64,000 bases of DNA from JBNLAN01 sp050302175. GTDB taxonomy: Bacteria > Pseudomonadota > Zetaproteobacteria > Mariprofundales > Mariprofundaceae. Shown here piece by piece: positions 59,077-64,000 of this stretch (the first letter of the stretch is position 1; each line of letters opens with the position of its first letter). The notes below the pieces were generated by a model. The model saw nothing but the letters and a program-made list of their open reading frames with translations, was not told the origin of the DNA and did not search any database. The stretch covers positions 1 through 64,000 of the forward strand of contig JBNLAN010000021.1 of assembly GCA_050302175.1 (NCBI GenBank), given 5' to 3'. The position numbers and the translations under genes were made by a program.

Positions 59077-59742
59077 TTAGTAGCCGCTAATCGAGAAATG
59101 CATAAAATCCTTTTGCTTTCCCTTGATCTCTCCGCCCCATTTCAGACCAATCGAGCGCATCGCAGCAACTGTTCTCCCGTCTGGCCTCAAACTTAGCGGC
59201 GTAGCATCAGGTAGCCACGGGCCACCCTTGATCAGCCTGCACTGTGGCCCGAACTCAATGCAGTTCGCATACAATCCGTTCTGCTTTGGGTTGATATCCA
59301 GCGCGATGCCATAGGAGTGATTGCTGAAGCGAGTGCGATTGCCATGTGCATCCACATCGCCGCGCGTTTTTCCAACCCTGTAACCGACCACCTCGTTGAT
59401 CAATTCGCCCTGCTGCACAAGTTGCTCCATAGCCTGTTCGATATCGGTAGCCAGTTTCCGGCACACCCGGAATGGAGGCAGTGTCGACACCCTTAATTCG
59501 ACCTGATCCTCGGTGCACACTGTGCAGCCAGTGCCCGGATCGATCTCTTCTGCACTTAGTTCACTGTATGGGTGGCTCACGTGCGAATATTCGACTGCTT
59601 TCCGTTGCTCAACATTCCAGCGGTAGGTGTCATAGCTGCATGTGGCCGGACTTTGCTCTGCCTGTGATGGAATAATCAGCAGAAACAAGCCCAGCGGCAG
59701 AAATAGCATTCCGAAAATCATTCCGGGTTTGTGATGATGCAT
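59077..59742 (-). CDS. M15-family D-alanyl-D-alanine peptidase-like protein, exported
   Basis: This 221-residue secreted protein has a signal peptide (about residues 1-29, cut after SQA). Its zinc-peptidase domain has the M15C signature: SNHSYGIALDINP supplies a metal His and Asp, and WGGEIKGKQKDFMHF the catalytic region and last His. It would trim peptidoglycan stem peptides. GGGAG precedes ATG 59742. Several cysteines suggest disulfides in the mature protein. Confidence 0.85.
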   Translation of the reverse strand: MHHHKPGMIFGMLFLPLGLFLLIIPSQAEQSPATCSYDTYRWNVEQRKAVEYSHVSHPYSELSAEEIDPGTGCTVCTEDQVELRVSTLPPFRVCRKLATDIEQAMEQLVQQGELINEVVGYRVGKTRGDVDAHGNRTRFSNHSYGIALDINPKQNGLYANCIEFGPQCRLIKGGPWLPDATPLSLRPDGRTVAAMRSIGLKWGGEIKGKQKDFMHFSISGY

Positions 59743-59804
59743 ATGCTCTCTCCCCAGCTCGTTCCTCAGAGCTCCGATGTGAACCACTGTGTGTGATGGA
59801 ACCC

Positions 59805-59833
59805 AATATAGGTGTCGCGTTTATGGCTGGCAA
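59805..59833 (-). promoter_or_regulatory. Sigma70 promoter of the M15 peptidase gene
   Basis: On the minus strand TTGCCA, 17 bp and TATATT form a good promoter, giving a leader of roughly 55 nt before ATG 59742. Confidence 0.65.
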
Positions 59834-59908
59834 TCTGGCTAAATATGCATTGTGATTAATGATTTGCTGCAGGAGGTGTTGAGCTGGAGGGTATCTGCAT
59901 AACAGGGA

Positions 59909-59938
59909 TTGTGATTTCAGTCCCCAGCCGCCTATAGT
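59909..59938 (+). promoter_or_regulatory. Candidate sigma70 promoter of the heme-sensor cyclase
   Basis: TTGTGA, an 18-bp spacer and TATAGT lie about 62 bp before GTG 60000, in the intergenic region divergent from the M15 promoter. Confidence 0.5.
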
Positions 59939-59999
59939 TAGCGTGTGTTCACTAGGAGCTGTCCACCAGCAGATCGGGCAATCACGAGAGGGAGATCGG

Positions 60000-61874
60000 G
60001 TGCAAATCAGAACCAAAAGTTCGCTGCTAATTATTTTGGGAACATTGGCCTTCGCGATCGCTTTTGCGACGGTTGCCTGGTACCTGCTTCGTACTTCACT
60101 GTTACACGATCTTGGCCTGCAAAGCCAGATGGGAGCCGAGCTGATTCGGTTGACGGTAACGCACGAGATGGACGAAGGCTCAACTGATCATATCGGAGCT
60201 TATCTCGATCGCCTGAGCGATCTCCCGGGTCTGAAAAAGGCGCATGTCGTTCCGGGGGAGTCGGTCGTCAAACAACACCAACTGGACCTGAGTAAATACG
60301 AAGCTGCGAGCGAGCTGGAGCTCAAGGTGCTTGAAACCGGAAAGTCGGCACACGAGATTATCGAAGGTGATAACCCTGTGTTCCATTATGCGATCCCCTA
60401 CATCGCCAGTCGCAAGGGAGTGCACAATTGTTTGCGGTGTCATGATGCGAGCGAGGGCGAAGTGCTGGGGGTGGTCAGTCTGGAGATAGACATTACTGAT
60501 CCGGTTAATGTGCGGAACCACTCTGTGCTGGTGATTCTGGCGTTGGTGTTTTTGTTTGGCATCATCATGGCGGTTGCTCTTCGCAGGCTCATGCGGCCGA
60601 TCCTCCAGACCACACTCGACTTGAAACAGGCGATTGCCAAGGCTGAAGCGGGTAATTTCACAGTACGGTTGCGCAAAAGCAGCGACGATGAAGCGGGTGA
60701 GATCGCTGAAGAGACCAACCGCTTTATGCAGAGCATTGAAAACAGCTTCGGGCAAATCGCTAAGGAAGTGGAGTCGCTGACTGGTGTTGCAGGCGGTAGC
60801 AGCAGGGGAAATTTGCTGGAGAAAACGGTTCAGGTGGTACAAAACCTGGTGCGTGCCTCACAGTTCAAGCAGGCAATCGAAAGCGATCGTGACCTTGCCG
60901 AAGTTTATGAGCGGTTGGAGAGAGCACTGGTCCAACAGTTCGGGTTCAATAAATACTCGATCTACGAAATTTCGAATTCACAGAACAGATTGCGATTGGT
61001 TGCGGCGCAGGAGCTGCCAGAGGGGGCGGAGCTGTGGTGCACACAGGAAGTGCTTGTCGATTGCGCCGCCTGCCGGGCCAAGCGTACTGCCGAAATGGTT
61101 TCATCTTATCGTGAGCCGCAGATGTGTGCGGCCTTTGCCGGCAATAAGGTGCAATCTGCCCAAAACCTCATGCATGTCTGCATTCCCATCATGCTTTCGG
61201 GAAGCGTTGGGGGCGTGTTACAGATTATTTTCACTGAAGAGGAGTATCCGCATGTGCAGGAGGTGCTGCCAACCCTGCAGGGCTACCTGGATGAAGCGGC
61301 GCCGGTGATCGAATCGAAGCGGCTGATGAAGTCGCTGAAGGATGCTTCCCTGCATGATCAGATGACCGGCCTCTACAATCGTCGCTTTCTTGAAGAGTAT
61401 CTTCAGATGCTGCTTACAGGCGCCGAGCGCAAAGGTGCCAAGATCGGTCTTCTGATGTGCGATGTCGATTTCTTTAAACAGGTCAACGATACGCTTGGGC
61501 ATGCGATTGGTGATACTGTGCTGAAAGGTGTGGCCGGTATCTTGAAGAAGTCGGTCAGGGCATCCGACCTTGTGGTGCGTTTCGGGGGTGAGGAGTTTTT
61601 AGCGGTACTGGTCGATGTGCAAGAAGAGAAGCTTGCTGAAATTGCCGAGAAGCTACGTAAATCGGTAGAAGAGCATGTGTTCCAGACCGCGCAGGGACCA
61701 TTGGGTAAAACGATTTCGATCGGGACAGCGGTTTACCCGCTGGATGGCGAGGATTTCTGGGAGTGCATCAAGTTTGCGGATGTTGCGCTTTATGAGGCGA
61801 AAGAGAGCGGCAGAAACAAGGTGGTGCGATTCTCGCACGAGATGTGGGCGGACGAACAAAATAGTAAGAAATAG
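60000..61874 (+). CDS. Diguanylate cyclase with periplasmic c-type heme sensor
   Basis: This is a membrane c-di-GMP synthase of 624 residues. Helix 1 (about 6-28) and helix 2 (about 166-187) frame a periplasmic domain containing CLRCH (Cys144, Cys147, His148), a covalent-heme motif. Next come HAMP (188-245), a GAF-like domain (about 280-440) with extra cysteines (CAACRAKR), and GGDEF (455-615). The active site is GGEEF and the inhibitory I-site RASD lies five residues before it, so it should be active and feedback-controlled. Start is GTG 60000, with GGGAG 6-7 bp upstream. It probably senses redox state, NO, CO or oxygen. Confidence 0.9.
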   Translation: MQIRTKSSLLIILGTLAFAIAFATVAWYLLRTSLLHDLGLQSQMGAELIRLTVTHEMDEGSTDHIGAYLDRLSDLPGLKKAHVVPGESVVKQHQLDLSKYEAASELELKVLETGKSAHEIIEGDNPVFHYAIPYIASRKGVHNCLRCHDASEGEVLGVVSLEIDITDPVNVRNHSVLVILALVFLFGIIMAVALRRLMRPILQTTLDLKQAIAKAEAGNFTVRLRKSSDDEAGEIAEETNRFMQSIENSFGQIAKEVESLTGVAGGSSRGNLLEKTVQVVQNLVRASQFKQAIESDRDLAEVYERLERALVQQFGFNKYSIYEISNSQNRLRLVAAQELPEGAELWCTQEVLVDCAACRAKRTAEMVSSYREPQMCAAFAGNKVQSAQNLMHVCIPIMLSGSVGGVLQIIFTEEEYPHVQEVLPTLQGYLDEAAPVIESKRLMKSLKDASLHDQMTGLYNRRFLEEYLQMLLTGAERKGAKIGLLMCDVDFFKQVNDTLGHAIGDTVLKGVAGILKKSVRASDLVVRFGGEEFLAVLVDVQEEKLAEIAEKLRKSVEEHVFQTAQGPLGKTISIGTAVYPLDGEDFWECIKFADVALYEAKESGRNKVVRFSHEMWADEQNSKK

Positions 61875-61888
61875 GGCAAGGAATAGTT

Positions 61889-62242
61889 TCAGGCCTTCAC
61901 TTCTTCTGTCTCGATAACTTCCGGCAAGGCAAGCAACAGAGCGCTCTTGAGTTTGCCGATATACATCAGACCGCCGTGCGGTTCGCTGATACCCGATTCG
62001 AAATAAAGATATTCGAAGACCTCTTCAGCCTGCTCTTCGGTGACTACCACCGATAGAATCTCTTTCTCCGTCTGCTCACCGAAACCGCGCTGGGAGAGCG
62101 GGGCGCTCTTACCCACGCCACGGGCTTTGTGCGTGTTCACGGTGTTGATGCCGAACTGCTCCTTCAACGTAGCCATCATGTTGCGGGCATTCCCCTTGGG
62201 CAGGATGCAGGTGATGAGTTTATATTGCTGTTTCTGCTTCAT
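61889..62242 (-). CDS. PII-like protein (distal gene of DUF1538 operon)
   Basis: The 117-residue protein has the ferredoxin-like beta-alpha-beta fold of PII signalling proteins: YKLITCILPKGNARNMMATLK at the start and EILSVVVTEEQAEEVFEYLYFESG in the second half. The uridylylated tyrosine and canonical T-loop of GlnB are absent, so nitrogen-type covalent control is unlikely. It overlaps the second PII-like gene by 4 bp and should assemble with or regulate the DUF1538 membrane protein. Confidence 0.82.
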   Translation of the reverse strand: MKQKQQYKLITCILPKGNARNMMATLKEQFGINTVNTHKARGVGKSAPLSQRGFGEQTEKEILSVVVTEEQAEEVFEYLYFESGISEPHGGLMYIGKLKSALLLALPEVIETEEVKA

Positions 62243-62604
62243 GATTTGGCAGACAGTTTTTCCAGGACTTCAGGCGGGATATAGGTGGCGGCCTTTTCGA
62301 GCTGAGTGACATGGATGAAACCCATGCCGGGCGTGTCGAGCTTGCCTGCCAGATACATGCGCTCGAACACATGATCCACCTGATCATCAGCCACTACGAT
62401 ATCGATGACCTCTTTTTCCACATCCACGGCCACGCCAAAAACGCCAAGGCGCTCGCGTACGCCGGTGCCGCGCCCGTAGAACACGGTTGCGCCTTCGGCC
62501 CCCGCATCCTGCGCCGCCTTCACAATCTCATCCGCCATGCCGCGTTGCACGATACAGGTAATCAGCGACACATCGGTGAGTACGGTAATTTTGCGCAGAT
62601 TCAT
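62239..62604 (-). CDS. PII-like protein (proximal gene of DUF1538 operon)
   Basis: This is a second PII-type protein of 121 residues, clearly diverged from its neighbour (LITCIVQRGMADEIVKAAQDA; EVIDIVVADDQVDHVFERMYLAGK). A glycine/arginine-rich loop YGRGTGVRERLG stands where the PII T-loop would be. Two different PII-like subunits could form hetero-trimers. It overlaps both neighbours by 4 bp, so translation is coupled through all three genes. Confidence 0.82.
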   Translation of the reverse strand: MNLRKITVLTDVSLITCIVQRGMADEIVKAAQDAGAEGATVFYGRGTGVRERLGVFGVAVDVEKEVIDIVVADDQVDHVFERMYLAGKLDTPGMGFIHVTQLEKAATYIPPEVLEKLSAKS

Positions 62605-64000
62605 TTCACCCCCTCTTCTGCAACCTTTGCCTTGGCGTCAAGGCTCCAGTGTATACGATTCACTTTCCATTGGATCCACAGGCCCGTTGCCAGGACGGAA
62701 ACGATTGGGCCGATGGAGGCGAGCGAGAGGATACCGAAGCCCTCGATGGCATCCACTGCATTGCCGAGCCCAAGTCCCATCGCCAGCACCAGCGGCACGG
62801 TTACCGGCCCGGTGGTGACGCCTGCGGAATCCCATGCCACATTCACATACTCCTCGCTGGAGAACCAGGTGAGGGCGACTGCGATGAGATAGCCGGGGAT
62901 TAGTAGCGATGCCAGCGAAATATCGAGCACGATTTTCAGCACCCCCAGGGCAATGCCGCAGCCCACTCCGAGTGAGACCGCATACATCAGCGTAGATTTG
63001 CGGAAGGCGCCGTTGGTGAGGTTTTGCACAGTGAGGCCAAGCGCATTGAGTGCCGGTTCCGCCAGTGTGGCGCCAAAGCCGAGCAGCCATGCAAACACCA
63101 CCGTGATGAACAGACCAATCCAGTAGACATAAAGCGGTGAGGAGGGGATGCCCTCGATGGAGGTGAAGGCAGCAGGTACCAGAGAGCCCGATTGTTCGCC
63201 CAATTTTGCCAGTCCATAGCTCAGGCCGATGGAAAACATGATCATGCCGAGCACACAGAGCGTGATGCCATAGCCGATAATCACCGGATGACGCACGCGT
63301 TCGTTCAGCAGCGATTTCAATACGATGAACATGAAGGCAACCAGCGGTAGGATGGCGCGCAGGCCTGCGGCAATTTCGCTTCCCGGTGTGGTATCGAACC
63401 AGCCCGGTTCGCTGGTCTGAATATTTGCGGCAGCCGCATCAGCCGCGGCAATGATCGCTTCCGGCGTGGTGCTGGCACCCACATAGGCCCCCAGTATCAA
63501 TACCGCGAGCACGGGGAACAGTGATGCGAGCGTGACAATGCCAAAGCCGGAAAGCGAGGTGTTGCTTTTGCCCGCAGCGGCGGCAATGCCGATGCCGAGC
63601 GACAGTACCAGCGGTACAGTAACCGGCCCTGTGGTCACTGCCCCGCAATCCCATGCCAGCCCGAGTATCTTGGAGAGGTCGGGGTGTCCCATCAGGTAGG
63701 CGGTAAGGCCAATGGTAGGGATAAGGGTGAGGTAAATGAGTGGTTTTAGACTCCAGCCATACAGAAAGCGCAGGGTGCCGACTACAGCAGCAAGCCCTAC
63801 ACCGATACCGACCGCCAGCACCAGTGACTCGGTCCAGTCGTTCAGCATGGTGTAGAGGTAGGGAGCATTTTCAACACTGACGATGGAGCCCGCGGCCTTG
63901 AGCGCACCGATGGCGGGTTCCGCAAAGGTCACGCCAATTCCCAGAAGCAGTGCAATACCGAGCACAACCGGCAAGGAAGATTTGGCAGGCAAGATGGTGC
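62601..64000 (-). CDS. DUF1538-family membrane protein (partial, N-terminus beyond window)
   Basis: This is a polytopic membrane protein with an internal duplication. FAEPAIGALKAAG and the matching LAEPALNALGLTV, and AWDCGAVTTGPVTVPLVLSLG and AWDSAGVTTGPVTVPLVLAMG, are paired segments of two DUF1538 repeats. The frame stays open to the right edge; a TTG at 63992 is possible but would leave the first repeat short, so it is annotated as partial. Function is unknown. The inverted duplication and the conserved TTGPVTVP segments suggest a transporter, here coupled to two PII-like regulators. Confidence 0.82.
   Translation of the reverse strand, partial: TILPAKSSLPVVLGIALLLGIGVTFAEPAIGALKAAGSIVSVENAPYLYTMLNDWTESLVLAVGIGVGLAAVVGTLRFLYGWSLKPLIYLTLIPTIGLTAYLMGHPDLSKILGLAWDCGAVTTGPVTVPLVLSLGIGIAAAAGKSNTSLSGFGIVTLASLFPVLAVLILGAYVGASTTPEAIIAAADAAAANIQTSEPGWFDTTPGSEIAAGLRAILPLVAFMFIVLKSLLNERVRHPVIIGYGITLCVLGMIMFSIGLSYGLAKLGEQSGSLVPAAFTSIEGIPSSPLYVYWIGLFITVVFAWLLGFGATLAEPALNALGLTVQNLTNGAFRKSTLMYAVSLGVGCGIALGVLKIVLDISLASLLIPGYLIAVALTWFSSEEYVNVAWDSAGVTTGPVTVPLVLAMGLGLGNAVDAIEGFGILSLASIGPIVSVLATGLWIQWKVNRIHWSLDAKAKVAEEGVK

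Overview
The window is a compact, moderately GC-rich chromosomal segment from a Gram-negative bacterium. It carries two outer-membrane porins, MsbA, a lipoprotein/SLBB polysaccharide exporter and a LytM peptidase. Genes overlap frequently through ATGA, TGATG and TAATG junctions. No prophage, insertion sequence or CRISPR array is visible. NiFe-hydrogenase maturation genes, a probable delta-class carbonic anhydrase, a covalent-heme diguanylate cyclase, a large Pho regulon and an exopolysaccharide locus together suggest an autotrophic or microaerophilic proteobacterium. Zetaproteobacteria (Mariprofundus-like) is my best guess, but it is inference from gene content only.

Layout. 1-7.4 kb: housekeeping genes on the minus strand (patatin, VOC protein, deoxynucleoside kinase, folK, ggt, SPOR protein, response regulator, M23 peptidase, xseA). 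7.4-23 kb: phosphate block with pit + DUF47, a degenerate receiver protein, ppk, two phoU paralogues, pstBACS, a Pho-type porin, a cyclic-nucleotide-binding protein with phoB-phoR, and a second porin. Five promoters in this block show the same Pho-box design: 7-bp TGTCA-type repeats at 11-bp period, then 10 bp, then a -10 element. 23-24.8 kb: probable delta carbonic anhydrase and msrA. 24.9-30 kb: DUF2269 protein and hypABCDE plus a C-terminal-only hypF. 30-35.3 kb: PAS hybrid kinase, initiator tRNA-fMet, rpsO-pnp. 35.4-40.6 kb: M16 peptidase, cysE, iscR-iscS-iscA, ACT-domain protein, def. 40.6-44.8 kb (minus): two dual cyclic-nucleotide-domain proteins, a degenerate HD-GYP protein and an ExeA-like ATPase. 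45-55.3 kb (plus): exopolysaccharide/envelope run (Wza-type fusion lipoprotein, Wzc-type kinase, small membrane protein, Wzy-like protein, amidase, MsbA, acyltransferase). 55.3-59.7 kb (minus): ppx, gamma-CA-like protein, bactofilin, coiled-coil membrane protein, argC, M15 peptidase. 60-61.9 kb: heme-sensor diguanylate cyclase. 61.9-64 kb (minus): two PII-like proteins and a DUF1538 membrane protein cut by the window edge.

How it works together. The phosphate block joins high-affinity uptake (porin, PstSCAB), low-affinity uptake (Pit), storage (Ppk, with Ppx elsewhere) and control (PhoB/PhoR/PhoU), and appears to add two unusual Pho-controlled proteins. The 41-55 kb region looks like an exopolysaccharide assembly line with a divergent signalling module. 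Its most unusual member is a lipoprotein combining a predicted seven-bladed propeller, an OmpA-like domain and a Wza-type export domain in one chain.
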